64,000 nucleotides of DNA from Streptomyces sp. NRRL S-350. Its GTDB lineage: Bacteria; Actinomycetota; Actinomycetes; Streptomycetales; Streptomycetaceae. Made by a program: the position numbers and the translations under genes. Position 1 is the first letter of the stretch, and every line of letters starts with the position of its first letter. The notes beneath the pieces are model-generated. The model saw only the letters and a list, made by a program, of their open reading frames with translations. It was not told the DNA's origin and did not search any database. Shown piece by piece: positions 18,804 through 28,494 of the stretch. The DNA lies in the NCBI RefSeq assembly GCF_000719705.1, contig NZ_JOHO01000020.1:62001-126000 (forward strand), read 5' to 3'.

Positions 18804-19996
18804 TTGACACGCTTGCCATCGGACGCCCACGCCGACGTCCTGGTGATCGGCGGGGGCATCATCGGCCTCGCCGTCGCCTGGCGGTCGGCTCAGCGCGGGC
18901 TGCGGACCACCCTGGTCGACCCCTCCCCGGGCGGCGGGGCGGGCCGGGTCGCGGCCGGGATGCTCGCCCCGGTCACGGAACTGCAGTACGGCGAGGAGCC
19001 GCTGCTGCGCCTCGGCATGGCCTCGAACGAGCGCTACGCGGACTTCGCCGCCGAGCTCACCGAGGCGAGCGGCGGCAAGGACACCGGCTACCGCCGCTGC
19101 GGCACGGTCGCCGTCGCCCTGGACTCCGACGACCGCGAGGAACTGCGCGAGCTGCACGCCTTCCACCGGCGGCTCGGCCTGGACTCGACCTGGCTGACCG
19201 GCCGGGAGGCCCGCAAGCTGGAGCCGATGCTCGCCCCCGGTGTCCGCGGCGGCCTGCACGTCGCCGAGGACCACCAGGTGGACGGCCGCCGGATGCTCAC
19301 GGCGCTGCTGTCGGCCGGCGAGCGGGCGGGCGTGGTCGTCCACCGCGCCGAGGCCGTGGAGCTGCTGGTCGAGGGCGGCCGGGCGGCCGGCGCCCGCCTG
19401 GGCACCGGGGGGAGCCTGACCGCCGACCGGATCGTCCTCGCCGCCGGGCCGCACAGCCACCGGCTGCCCGGCCTGCCCGAGGGCGTGCTGCCCGCGATCC
19501 GGCCGGTGAAGGGCCAGATCCTGCGGCTGCGCATCCCCGACGCCTACCAGCCGTTCCTCTCCCGCAACGTCCGCGCGGTGGTGCGCGGCCGGCACCTGTA
19601 CCTGGTGCCCCGGGAGAACGGTGAGCTGGTGGTCGGCGCGACCACCGAGGAGCAGGGTTACGACACCACGGTCACCGCCGGCGGGGTGTACGAACTACTG
19701 CGCGACGCCCACGAGTTGGTCCCGGGACTCACTGAACTCCCGCTGGTGGAGACCTCCGCCGGCCTGCGCCCCGGCTCGCCCGACAACGCCCCGCTGCTCG
19801 GCCCGACCTCACTGCCGGGCCTGGTCGCCGCCACCGGCCACTACCGCAACGGCGTACTCCTCACCCCGGTGACCGCCGACCTGCTCTCCGAGTACCTGGC
19901 CACCGGCGAACTCCCCGAGCCGGCCCGACCGTTCTCCCCCACCCGGTTCTCCTCCGACCGCCTCTCCCCCGACCGCTCCACCACGAAGGCCCTGGC

Positions 19997-20000
<4 letters not shown>
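18804..20000 (+). CDS. thiO: Glycine oxidase ThiO
   Basis: FAD enzyme that oxidises glycine to the imine used for thiazole synthesis. The 398-residue product begins with the FAD fold VLVIGGGIIGLAVAWRSAQRG and continues with RVAAGMLAPVTEL, GLHVAEDHQVDGRRML, RPVKGQILRLR, GELVVGATTEEQGYDTTVTA and the C-terminal FAD motif LVAATGHYRNGVLLTP. The start is TTG, immediately downstream of the TPP riboswitch, which supplies the ribosome binding site. The stop overlaps the thiS ATG (ATGA). The last 25 residues (PTRFSSDRLSPDRST region) are a variable tail. Confidence 0.95.
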
Positions 20001-21005
<1,005 letters not shown>

Positions 21006-21098
21006 CCCACGGCACCGGCGTGTCACAAGCCGGGCACAGCCGGGCCCCGGTCCGCCACCTCCGGGTCCGGCCGCCCGGCCCGGCACTAGACTCGCCGG

Positions 21099-22880
21099 GT
21101 GGACATGGCACTGCACGACCCCCTGATCGGCGCCCTGCTCGACAACCGGTACCGGGTCGAGCAGCGCATCGCGACCGGCGGGATGTCCACCGTCTACCGG
21201 GGCACCGACACCCGGCTGGACCGGGTGGTCGCGCTCAAGGTGATGCACCCCTCGCTGGCCGGCGACGAGGGCTTCACCGCCCGTTTCATCCGCGAGGCCA
21301 AGGCGGTCGCCAGGCTCAGCCACCCCAACGTGGTCAACGTCTTCGACCAGGGCGCGGACGGCGGAAACGTTTTCCTCGCCATGGAGTACGTGCCCGGCCG
21401 CACCCTGCGGGACCTGCTGCGCGACCACGGCGCACTCTCCGTCCGGGCCGCGCTGGACGTGATGGAGCCGGTGCTCGCCGCCCTCGGCGCCGCCCACCGG
21501 GCCGGGCTGGTCCACCGCGACGTCAAGCCGGAGAACGTGCTGATCACCGAGGACGGCCTGGTCAAGGTCGCCGACTTCGGCCTGGTCCGGGTGCTCGGTT
21601 CGGCCGACGGCGCGCCCACCTCCACCACCACCGCGACCGGCGGCACGGTCATGGGCACCGTCTCCTACCTGGCACCCGAGCAGATCCTCCCGGACGCCCC
21701 GACCGACCAGCGGGTCGACGTCTACGCGGCCGGCATCCTGCTGTACGAGATGCTCACCGGCCGGCGCCCGCACACCGGCGACAACCCCGTCCAGGTCATG
21801 TACAAGCACCTGCACGAGGACGTCCCCGCCCCCTCCCTGATCGCCCCCGCCGTCGGCCCCGAGCTGGACGCCATAGTGGCCGGAGCCTGCGCCCGGGCCG
21901 CCGACGCCCGCCCGCACGACGCGGTCGAGCTGCTGGCCGCCCTGCAGCGGCTCCGCCGCACCCTCGCCCCGCAGGAGCTGGACGCCGAGCCCCCGGCCTC
22001 CACCCGGCCCAGCCCGACCTACCCCACCGGCGAGCCGACCTCGGTGCTCCGGCCGCCCCGGGCAGCCGACGCCCCGCCGCCCGAGCGCACCAGCGTGCTG
22101 GACGTGCCGCCGGAGCTGATGGACCAGCTGCTCACCGAGCCGCGCCCGTACGACGAGCCGACCCCGGCCCGCGAACGCCGGCCGGGCCTGCTGAGCCGCC
22201 TCCCCCGCAGGCCGCTGGTCTGGGCCGCCGCCCTGACCGCCCTGGTGCTGGCGATCGGCGGCGCCACCTACGGGCTGTCCCAGGGCCTGTACGGCTCGGT
22301 ACCCGGGGTGCTCGGCAAGGACCGGGCCGAGACGCAGCGGATCCTGGACAAGGAGGGCCTGCACGGCAGGTTCGTGGAGGCCTTCAGCGAGTCCGTGCCG
22401 TCCGGCCAGGTGATCTCCACCGACCCCGGGGTGGGCGCGCGCACCCGCCGCAGCGACACCATCACCGTCACGGTCTCCAAGGGCCCCAAGCGGATCGCCG
22501 TGCCGGACCTCGTGGGCAAGAGCGCCGCCGACGCCGCCGCGGCGCTGGCGGGCGCCTCACTGACCAAGGGTGCCGTGACCGAGACCTACAACGACGCCGT
22601 GCCGGAGGGCTCGGTGATCAGCAGCTCGCCTGCGGCCGGGCAGCTGCTGCAGGAGAACGCCGCGGTCTCGCTGGTGGTGAGCAAGGGCATGGTGTCCGTC
22701 CCGGACGTCTCCGGGATGACCAAGGACGAGGCGCAGAAGGCGCTGCAGTCGGCGGGCTTCACGATGCAGACCAGCGGCTGGGACGTGTTCGGCGCGGTCA
22801 AGGCGTCCGGCCAGTCCCCGGCGGCCGGCGAGCGGCGGCCGCAGCGCAGCACGGTGACGGTCAGGTTCTCGCTCTTCTAG
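21099..22880 (+). CDS. PASTA-domain serine/threonine protein kinase (PknL/PknB type)
   Basis: Membrane-anchored Hanks-type kinase of 593 residues that senses peptidoglycan or lipid II through PASTA repeats. The kinase domain spans about 18-285, with the glycine loop ATGGMSTVY, Lys47 in VALKV, HRDVKPENV (Asp141), DFG 159-161 and APEQ. A Pro-rich juxtamembrane segment leads to one helix (about 373-391). Outside are three PASTA repeats (starting near VPGVLGKDRAETQ, VPDLVGKSAADAA and VPDVSGMTKDEAQ), the first being the most divergent. Start may be GTG 21099 or ATG 21105. The nearby Rv2175c-like gene encodes a candidate substrate. Confidence 0.96.
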   Translation: MDMALHDPLIGALLDNRYRVEQRIATGGMSTVYRGTDTRLDRVVALKVMHPSLAGDEGFTARFIREAKAVARLSHPNVVNVFDQGADGGNVFLAMEYVPGRTLRDLLRDHGALSVRAALDVMEPVLAALGAAHRAGLVHRDVKPENVLITEDGLVKVADFGLVRVLGSADGAPTSTTTATGGTVMGTVSYLAPEQILPDAPTDQRVDVYAAGILLYEMLTGRRPHTGDNPVQVMYKHLHEDVPAPSLIAPAVGPELDAIVAGACARAADARPHDAVELLAALQRLRRTLAPQELDAEPPASTRPSPTYPTGEPTSVLRPPRAADAPPPERTSVLDVPPELMDQLLTEPRPYDEPTPARERRPGLLSRLPRRPLVWAAALTALVLAIGGATYGLSQGLYGSVPGVLGKDRAETQRILDKEGLHGRFVEAFSESVPSGQVISTDPGVGARTRRSDTITVTVSKGPKRIAVPDLVGKSAADAAAALAGASLTKGAVTETYNDAVPEGSVISSSPAAGQLLQENAAVSLVVSKGMVSVPDVSGMTKDEAQKALQSAGFTMQTSGWDVFGAVKASGQSPAAGERRPQRSTVTVRFSLF

Positions 22881-22899
22881 CGCCCCCGGTGGGAGCCGG

Positions 22900-23538
22900 T
22901 CAGCGCAGCGGCCCGTCGCCGGGCTCCTCCTGGTAGGAGTAGCGCTGCTCGCGCCAGGGGTCGGCGAGGTTGTGGTAGCCGCGCTCCTCCCAGAAGCCGC
23001 GCCGGTCGGCCCGCATGTACTCCACCGCGCGGACCCATTTGGGGCCCTTCCAGGCGTACAGCCCCGGCACGACCAGCCGGACCGGGAAGCCGTGCTCGGC
23101 GGTGAGCGTCTCGCCGTTGCGGTGGGTGGCGAGCAGGGTGTGCGGGTCCGCGAAGTCGGCCAGCCGCAGGTTGGCGCTGTAGCCGTACTCGGCCCAGACC
23201 ATCACATGGGTGACGCCGGGCGCGGGGGGCACCAGGTCGAGCACGGCGGCGGTCGGCACTCCCGTCCACTCGTTGCCGAGGACGGAGAACTTGGTGACGC
23301 AGTGCAGGTCGGCGACGACGGTGGTGCGGGGCAGGGCGTTGAAGGCCTCGAAGTCCCAGCTGTGCTTCTCCGCCGAGGCGGTGGCGCCGAACACCTGGAG
23401 GTCCCAGGTCAGCGGCTTGAAGCGGGGCACCGGTCCGTAGTGCAGGGCGGGCCAGCCGCGCTGGACGCGCTGGCCCGGGGGGAGCCTCGGGTCAGACGGC
23501 GGAAGCGGTTCGTGATTGGACTGACCCATGGGATCCAT
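22900..23538 (-). CDS. Molybdopterin-dependent oxidoreductase, sulfite oxidase fold
   Basis: Short protein of 212 residues with only the molybdopterin-binding SUOX/YedY domain. The Mo-ligating cysteine sits in VVADLHCVTKFS, and WTGVPTAAVLDLV, HVMVWAEYGYSANL and HGFPVRLVVPGLYAWKGPKWVRAVE are typical cofactor-binding segments. It lacks a signal peptide, haem domain and dimerisation domain, so it resembles the small cytosolic actinobacterial group. Substrate unknown. It could start at 23538 or 23529, and neither has a strong ribosome binding site. Convergent with the kinase gene (19-nt gap), divergent from bfr. Confidence 0.88.
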   Translation of the reverse strand: MDPMGQSNHEPLPPSDPRLPPGQRVQRGWPALHYGPVPRFKPLTWDLQVFGATASAEKHSWDFEAFNALPRTTVVADLHCVTKFSVLGNEWTGVPTAAVLDLVPPAPGVTHVMVWAEYGYSANLRLADFADPHTLLATHRNGETLTAEHGFPVRLVVPGLYAWKGPKWVRAVEYMRADRRGFWEERGYHNLADPWREQRYSYQEEPGDGPLR

Positions 23539-23759
23539 GGTGACAGACGGCGGACGAGCGTCGGCGCGCGCCCCTTGGGAGCTGATTCACGCCCCGCCCG
23601 TACGGCCCAACGGTCGATCGTGCACCGCCGCCGTTCCCCCCGAATCGGATATTCCGACACATGTCCTAGTGAGTGTGAACTTACTGGAATTCCCTCCCGT
23701 GCCGGTGCCAGGATGCGCAGCGCAGCACCCATCGCAGGGACGAGCGCAGGAGGCACCGC

Positions 23760-24239
23760 ATGCAGGGCGATCCCGAGGTCATCGAATTCCTCAACGAACA
23801 GCTCACCGCCGAGCTGACCGCGATCAACCAGTACTTCCTGCACGCCAAGATGCAGGAGAACTTCGGCTGGACGAAGCTCGCCAAGTACACCCGGCACGAG
23901 TCCTTCGACGAGATGAAGCACGCCGAGACGCTCACCGACCGGATCCTGTTCCTGGACGGGCTGCCCAACTACCAGAGGCTGTTCCACGTCCGGATCGGCC
24001 AGACCGTCAAGGAGATGTTCGAAGCCGACCGCCAGGTCGAGGTCGAGGCGATCGACCGGCTCAAGCGCGGGATCGTGGTGATGCGGGCCAAGAACGACGT
24101 CACCTCGGCGAACATCTTCGAGGACATCCTCGCCGACGAGGAGCACCACATCGACTACCTCGACACCCAGCTGGAACTCCTGGAGAAGCTCGGCGAGGCG
24201 CTGTACCTCGCCCAGCTCATCGAGCAGCCCGAGTCCTGA
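23760..24239 (+). CDS. bfr: Bacterioferritin
   Basis: Haem-containing ferritin that oxidises and stores iron in a 24-mer. All diagnostic residues are present: ferroxidase ligands Glu18, Glu51, His54, Glu94, Glu127 and His130, and the haem ligand Met52 (FDEMKHAE). The 159-residue length is standard. The ATG at 23760 has GGAGG upstream. Its stop is followed after 3 nt by the stop of the convergent bfd gene, which encodes its iron-releasing partner. A less GC-rich stretch at 23645-23700 upstream should hold its promoter. Confidence 0.98.
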   Translation: MQGDPEVIEFLNEQLTAELTAINQYFLHAKMQENFGWTKLAKYTRHESFDEMKHAETLTDRILFLDGLPNYQRLFHVRIGQTVKEMFEADRQVEVEAIDRLKRGIVVMRAKNDVTSANIFEDILADEEHHIDYLDTQLELLEKLGEALYLAQLIEQPES

Positions 24240-24242
24240 GGC

Positions 24243-24557
24243 TCAGGCCACGCGCAGCGGGACCACCGGGGCGATCGGCCCCGTCACGGGCGCCGGCGCG
24301 GCGGGGGCCGGAGCGCCGGGGGCCGCGGGCACGGCCTGCGGCTCCGGGTCGGCCAGGCCGAGCTTCGCGGCCAGCCGGGCGGTCGGGCAGGGCCGGGCGC
24401 CGTGCTCACCGAGCAGCGCCTGGATCCGCCGGACGCAGGAGCCGCAGTCGGTGCCGGCCTTGCAGCCCTTCGCTATCCGGCGCGGGGTGTCGGCACCCGC
24501 GTCGATCGCCTTCTTCACCTGGTCCTCGGTGACCGCATGGCACATGCACACGTACAT
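24243..24557 (-). CDS. bfd: Bacterioferritin-associated ferredoxin
   Basis: [2Fe-2S] protein that reduces bacterioferritin to release stored iron. The 104-residue product has the BFD cluster cysteines Cys4, Cys6, Cys38 and Cys41 (VCMCHAVT and TDCGSC), then a Pro/Ala-rich tail of about 40 residues not seen in the short enterobacterial form. The ATG at 24557 is preceded by GGGAGAG. Two iron-box-like sites lie upstream, so it should be induced when iron is scarce, the opposite of bfr. Confidence 0.95.
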   Translation of the reverse strand: MYVCMCHAVTEDQVKKAIDAGADTPRRIAKGCKAGTDCGSCVRRIQALLGEHGARPCPTARLAAKLGLADPEPQAVPAAPGAPAPAAPAPVTGPIAPVVPLRVA

Positions 24558-24593
24558 CGCGGGCTCTCCCGGTGGTGAAGCGGAGCGGATCTT

Positions 24594-24632
24594 GACTAAG
24601 GCTTGCCTTAGCTCACTAAGCCTCACCTTACC
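24594..24632 (-). promoter_or_regulatory. Tandem DtxR/DmdR-type iron boxes upstream of bfd
   Basis: The palindrome CTAAGGCTTGCCTTAG (24596-24611) matches the inner part of the actinobacterial iron box (TTAGGTTAGGCTAACCTAA). A second degenerate box, CTAAGCCTCACCTTA, follows directly at 24616-24630. Both lie 38-75 nt before the bfd start, where a repressor would block the promoter. Confidence 0.75.
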
Positions 24633-24647
24633 CGGCGATCCGGGTAC

Positions 24648-24690
24648 GAAAAAGCCCCTCCGGACTCGGGAATCCCGAATCCGGAGGGGC
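24648..24690 (-). terminator. Intrinsic terminator of DAHP synthase gene
   Basis: A 17-bp stem (one mismatch, read as G-U in one direction) with a 3-nt loop, arms GCCCCTCCGG and CCGGAGGGGC, followed on the minus strand by TTTTTC. It lies 45 nt after the aroH-type gene stop. One of the few U-tract terminators in the window. Confidence 0.9.
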
Positions 24691-24734
24691 CTTCGTCACA
24701 TTCGGCACCGCAGGGGGCCCGCGGCGCCCGGGGC

Positions 24735-26084
24735 TCACTGCCCCCGGTACATCTCCGCCACCAGGAACGCCAGGTCCAGTGACTGGCTGCGGTTGAGCCG
24801 CGGGTCGCAGGCCGTCTCGTAGCGCTGGTGCAGGTCGTCCACCAGGACCTCGTCGCCGCCGCCGACGCACTCGGTGACGTCGTCGCCGGTCAGCTCCACG
24901 TGGATGCCGCCCGGGTGGGTGCCGAGCGCGCGGTGCACCTCGAAGAAGCCCTTGACCTCGTCCAGGACGTCGTCGAAGCGGCGGGTCTTGTGCCCGCTGG
25001 AGGCCTCGAAGGTGTTGCCGTGCATCGGGTCGCAGATCCACACCGGCTTGGCGCCGGAGGCGGTGACCTTCTCCACCAGGGTGGGCAGGTGCTCGCGGAT
25101 CTTGCCCGCACCCATCCGGGTGATGAAGGTCAGACGGCCGGGCTCGCGCTCCGGGTCCAGCTTCTCGATCAGCGCGAGCGCCTCGTCCACCGAGGTGGTC
25201 GGGCCGAGCTTGACGCCGATCGGGTTGCGGATCTTCGAGGCGAACTCGATGTGCGCGTGGTCCAGCTGCCGGGTGCGCTCGCCGACCCACACCATGTGGC
25301 CGGAGACGTCGTACAGCTCGCCGGTGCGCGAGTCCACGCGGGTCAGCGCGGTCTCGTAGTCCAGGACCAGCGCCTCGTGCGAGGAGAAGAACTCGACGGT
25401 CTTGAACTCCTCCGGCGCGACCCCGCAGGCGTTCATGAACGCCAGCGCGTTGTCGATCTCCCGGGCGAGCCGCTCGTAGCGCTGGCCGGCCGGCGAGTTG
25501 CGCACGAAGTCCTGGTTCCAGGCGTGCACCTGCCGCAGGTCGGCGTAGCCGCCGGTGGTGAACGCGCGAACCAGGTTGAGCGTCGCGGCGGACGCGTTGT
25601 ACATCCGCTTCAGGCGCTCCGGGTCCGGGATCCGGGACTCGGGCGTGAACTCGAAGCCGTTCACCGAGTCGCCCCGGTAGACCGGCAGCGTCACGCCGTC
25701 GCGGGTCTCGGTCGACTTGGACCGCGGCTTGGAGTACTGGCCGGCGATGCGGCCGACCTTCACCACCGGGACGGAGGCCGCGTACGTCAGGACGGCGGCC
25801 ATCTGCAGCAGGGTCTTCAGCTTGTTGCGGATGTGCTCCGCCGAGACGCCGTCGAAGGCCTCCGCGCAGTCACCACCCTGGAGGAGGAACGCCTCCCCGC
25901 GCGCCACGGCCCCGAGCCGGGCGCGCAGCTGGTCGCACTCGCCGGCGAAGACGAGCGGCGGATACGAGGCGAGCTCGGCAAGGGTCTTGCGCAGAGCCTC
26001 TTGGTCCGGCCATTCAGGCTGCTGCGCCGCGGGCAGGGACTGCCAGGAGTGGGCAGCCCTCGATGTCTCAGTCGTAGCGGTCAC
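24735..26084 (-). CDS. Class II 3-deoxy-7-phosphoheptulonate (DAHP) synthase
   Basis: First enzyme of the shikimate pathway, joining PEP and erythrose 4-phosphate. The 449-residue protein is of the plant-like class II type (AroG of M. tuberculosis): WPDQEALRKTLAELASYPPLVFAGE, FLLQGGDCAEAF, VPVVKVGRIAGQYSKPRS, PVYRGDSVNG, ITRMGAGKIREHLP, WICDPMHGNT and GGIHVELTGDDVTECVGG. The GTG at 26084 gives VTATTETSRAAHSW. It is divergent from the Trp-attenuated anthranilate synthase, putting entry and Trp branch of the pathway side by side. Confidence 0.97.
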   Translation of the reverse strand: MTATTETSRAAHSWQSLPAAQQPEWPDQEALRKTLAELASYPPLVFAGECDQLRARLGAVARGEAFLLQGGDCAEAFDGVSAEHIRNKLKTLLQMAAVLTYAASVPVVKVGRIAGQYSKPRSKSTETRDGVTLPVYRGDSVNGFEFTPESRIPDPERLKRMYNASAATLNLVRAFTTGGYADLRQVHAWNQDFVRNSPAGQRYERLAREIDNALAFMNACGVAPEEFKTVEFFSSHEALVLDYETALTRVDSRTGELYDVSGHMVWVGERTRQLDHAHIEFASKIRNPIGVKLGPTTSVDEALALIEKLDPEREPGRLTFITRMGAGKIREHLPTLVEKVTASGAKPVWICDPMHGNTFEASSGHKTRRFDDVLDEVKGFFEVHRALGTHPGGIHVELTGDDVTECVGGGDEVLVDDLHQRYETACDPRLNRSQSLDLAFLVAEMYRGQ

Positions 26085-26204
26085 ACCGCCAAGGCTACGG
26101 GGTGACACGAGCGGTACGTGACCATTGCCCGAGGACTGAGACACATCTCGGACAACCGGCGTGACCGGACTCACCCGCCCCGCCGGATCGGCTACGCTCC
26201 AACC

Positions 26205-26276
26205 ATGCACGCGCCCCGCAACCACTCCTGGTGGTGGGCCTCCCCCAAGGGTGGCCCACCGATCGCGCGTTCCTAG
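26205..26276 (+). CDS. trpL: Trp leader peptide
   Basis: A 23-codon reading frame, MHAPRNHSWWWASPKGGPPI then ARS and a stop, with three consecutive Trp codons (26229-26237). Tandem Trp codons just upstream of mutually exclusive hairpins, 110 nt before an anthranilate synthase gene, are diagnostic of a transcription attenuator. Too short for automated gene callers. Confidence 0.93.
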   Translation: MHAPRNHSWWWASPKGGPPIARS

Positions 26277-26310
26277 ACGAACACGACGGCCGCCCCTCGG
26301 GGCGGCCGTC
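26231..26310 (+). terminator. Trp attenuator with alternative hairpins
   Basis: GGTGGGCC within the Trp codons (26233-26240) pairs with GGCCCACC (26253-26260) as the 1:2 hairpin. GGGTGGCC (26249-26256) can instead pair with GGCCGCCC (26288-26295) with one G-U as the antiterminator. The terminator is a 12-bp perfect stem, GACGGCCGCCCC, with GGGGCGGCCGTC (26285-26310). No U-tract. Ribosome stalling at the Trp codons would free segment 2 for the antiterminator. Confidence 0.88.
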
Positions 26311-26385
26311 GGCGTCTGAGCAGACGGCTCTCCGGGAGCGGATCCAGCACCGCCCTCGCCATCCACCCGGAAGGAAGCCGCACCC

Positions 26386-28347
26386 GTGACCACCGCCACC
26401 GGCCTGCTCGCCCGTCTCACCGCCCCCGGCGCCCCCGCCTTCGCCCTGCTGCACCGCCGCACCCCCCGACTCGCCCCGGACACCGTCGAGGTGCTGCTGG
26501 GCACCGTCGACAGCTACCAGCGCCTCGCCGACCTGCCGGTGCGCGACGGCGTCCCGGCCGGCGGCGCCCCGGTGCACGACCTGCTCGCGCTCGTCCCCTA
26601 CCGGCAGATCCGCGAGCGCGGCTTCGAGGCCCACGACGACGGCACACCGCTGCAAGCCCTGTCGGTGACCGAACAGCACGCCCTTCCGTTGGCCGAATTC
26701 ACCTCCGCCCTACCGCAGTTGCCCTTCTCCCTCGCCGGTGGCGCGTTCGACGTGGACGACGATGCGTACGCCTCGATCGTCCGCCGGGTGATCGACGACG
26801 AGATCGGCAACGGCGAGGGCGCCAACTTCGTGATCCGGCGCGACTTCCACGCCACGCTGCGGACCCCCGGCGGCACCGGTGCCGGCCACTGCTCCCCGGC
26901 GCTCGCGCTGACGCTCTTCCGGCGGCTGCTGGAGCAGGAGCGCGGCGCGTACTGGACCTTCCTCGTGCACACCGGCGACCGGGTACTGGTCGGCGCCTCC
27001 CCCGAGGTGCACGTCCGCCAGAGCGGCGGCACCGTCGTGATGAACCCGATCTCCGGCACCTACCGCTACCCGGCGGCCGGCTCCGACCTCGACTCGCTGC
27101 TCCGGTTCCTCCACGACCCCAAGGAGTTGGAGGAGCTGACCATGGTCGTGGACGAGGAGCTCAAGATGATGTGCACCGTCGGCGACCTCGGCGGCCAGGT
27201 GCTCGGGCCCCGCCTCAAGGAGATGGCCCACCTCGCCCACACCGAGTACGAGCTGCGCGGGCGCACCTCGCTGGACGTGCGCGAGGTGCTCCGCGAGACG
27301 ATGTTCGCCGCCACCGTCACCGGCAGCCCGGTCGAGAACGCCACCCGGGTCATCCGGCGCCACGAGCCGACCGGACGCGGCTACTACTCCGGCGCGCTCG
27401 CCCTGATCGGACGCTCCGCCAGCGGCGGACAGCTGCTGGACTCGCCGATCTGCATCCGCACCGCCGACATCGACCCGGCCACCGGACGGCTCGTCGTCCG
27501 GGTCGGCGCCACGCTGGTGCGCCACTCCGTCCCGGAGTCCGAGGTCGCCGAGACCCACGCCAAGGCCGCCGGGGTGCTCACCGCGATCGGCGCCCGGCCC
27601 GCCCCCGCCCGGCTGCCCCACCCCACCGGCCCCCGGCTCGCCGACGACCACCGGGTCCAGGCCGCCCTCGACGCCCGCCGGGCCGGCCTCGCGCCGTTCT
27701 GGCTGCGGATGCAGGCGCCGGCCGAGGTCACCGAGGCCGAGCCGGCCCTGGTCGTGGACGGCGAGGACACCTTCACCTCGATGCTCTCCCACCTGCTCGG
27801 CTCGCTCGGCCACCGGGTGACGGTGGCCCGCTACGACGAACCGGGGCTGCGCGCACGGGTCGCCGCGCACCGCGGCCCGCTGGTGCTCGGCCCCGGCCCG
27901 GGCGACCCGGCGCAGGCCGACGACCCCAAGATGGCCCTCCTGCGCCCGATCGTCGCGGACGCCCTGGCCGCCGTGCGCTCCGGCGCCCGGACCGCCCCGC
28001 TGCTCGCGGTCTGCCTCAGCCACCAACTGCTCTGCGCCGAGCTCGGGTTGGGGCTCGGCCGCAAGGCCGTCCCGTACCAGGGCGCGCAGGAGGGCATCGA
28101 CCTGTTCGGCACCAGGCGGACGGTCGGCTTCTACAACACCTTCACCGCGCGCTGCTCGGAGGCCGACGCGGCCCGGCTCGCCGCCGAAGGCGTCGAGGTC
28201 GCCCGGGACACCGCCACCGGGGACGTCCACGCCCTGCGCGGGCCCGGCTTCGCCGGCCTGCAGTTCCACCCCGAATCGGTGCTCACCCGCGAGGGCGTGG
28301 ACATCGTGGCCGGGCTGCTGCGCGCGGCGGCGGCCGTACGGCGCTGA
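26386..28347 (+). CDS. Fused anthranilate synthase (TrpE-TrpG, PhzE-like)
   Basis: Converts chorismate and glutamine to anthranilate. The 653-residue protein combines a chorismate-binding domain (about 1-420) with VMNPISGTYRYP, VDEELKMMCTVGDLG, AATVTGSPVENA and YYSGALALIG, and a C-terminal glutamine amidotransferase (about 445-650) with LVLGPGPGDP, the nucleophile in LLAVCLSHQLLCAELG, and GLQFHPESVLT. Fusion is known in actinobacteria and in PhzE. The Trp leader and attenuator upstream argue for tryptophan supply rather than phenazine. GTG start with GGAAGGAAG upstream. Confidence 0.95.
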   Translation: MTTATGLLARLTAPGAPAFALLHRRTPRLAPDTVEVLLGTVDSYQRLADLPVRDGVPAGGAPVHDLLALVPYRQIRERGFEAHDDGTPLQALSVTEQHALPLAEFTSALPQLPFSLAGGAFDVDDDAYASIVRRVIDDEIGNGEGANFVIRRDFHATLRTPGGTGAGHCSPALALTLFRRLLEQERGAYWTFLVHTGDRVLVGASPEVHVRQSGGTVVMNPISGTYRYPAAGSDLDSLLRFLHDPKELEELTMVVDEELKMMCTVGDLGGQVLGPRLKEMAHLAHTEYELRGRTSLDVREVLRETMFAATVTGSPVENATRVIRRHEPTGRGYYSGALALIGRSASGGQLLDSPICIRTADIDPATGRLVVRVGATLVRHSVPESEVAETHAKAAGVLTAIGARPAPARLPHPTGPRLADDHRVQAALDARRAGLAPFWLRMQAPAEVTEAEPALVVDGEDTFTSMLSHLLGSLGHRVTVARYDEPGLRARVAAHRGPLVLGPGPGDPAQADDPKMALLRPIVADALAAVRSGARTAPLLAVCLSHQLLCAELGLGLGRKAVPYQGAQEGIDLFGTRRTVGFYNTFTARCSEADAARLAAEGVEVARDTATGDVHALRGPGFAGLQFHPESVLTREGVDIVAGLLRAAAAVRR

Positions 28348-28385
28348 CGGCTCCTGACGCCTCCTGGCCGCTCCCGACCGCTCCC

Positions 28386-28421
28386 GACGGCGTTCCGGGC
28401 CGATCCGCCCGGGACGCCGTC
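28386..28421. terminator. Terminator after fused anthranilate synthase
   Basis: A 15-bp stem with one mismatch and a 6-nt loop (GACGGCGTTCCGGGC and GCCCGGGACGCCGTC), 38 nt after the stop, between convergent genes. From 28425 to 28494 a run of CGGGCCGACC-like words follows, read on the minus strand after the response regulator stop. Confidence 0.75.
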
Positions 28422-28494
28422 CTGCCCGGTCGGGCCTGTCACCGCCGGGTCGGGCCGGTCGGACCTGGTCGGCCCGGCAGACCGGGTCGGCCCG

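Noticed and set aside
26386..28347. Phenazine biosynthesis (PhzE) and a secondary-metabolite cluster
   Set aside because: The fusion resembles PhzE, but a Trp attenuator controls it, DAHP synthase is the neighbour, and no other phenazine genes are present.
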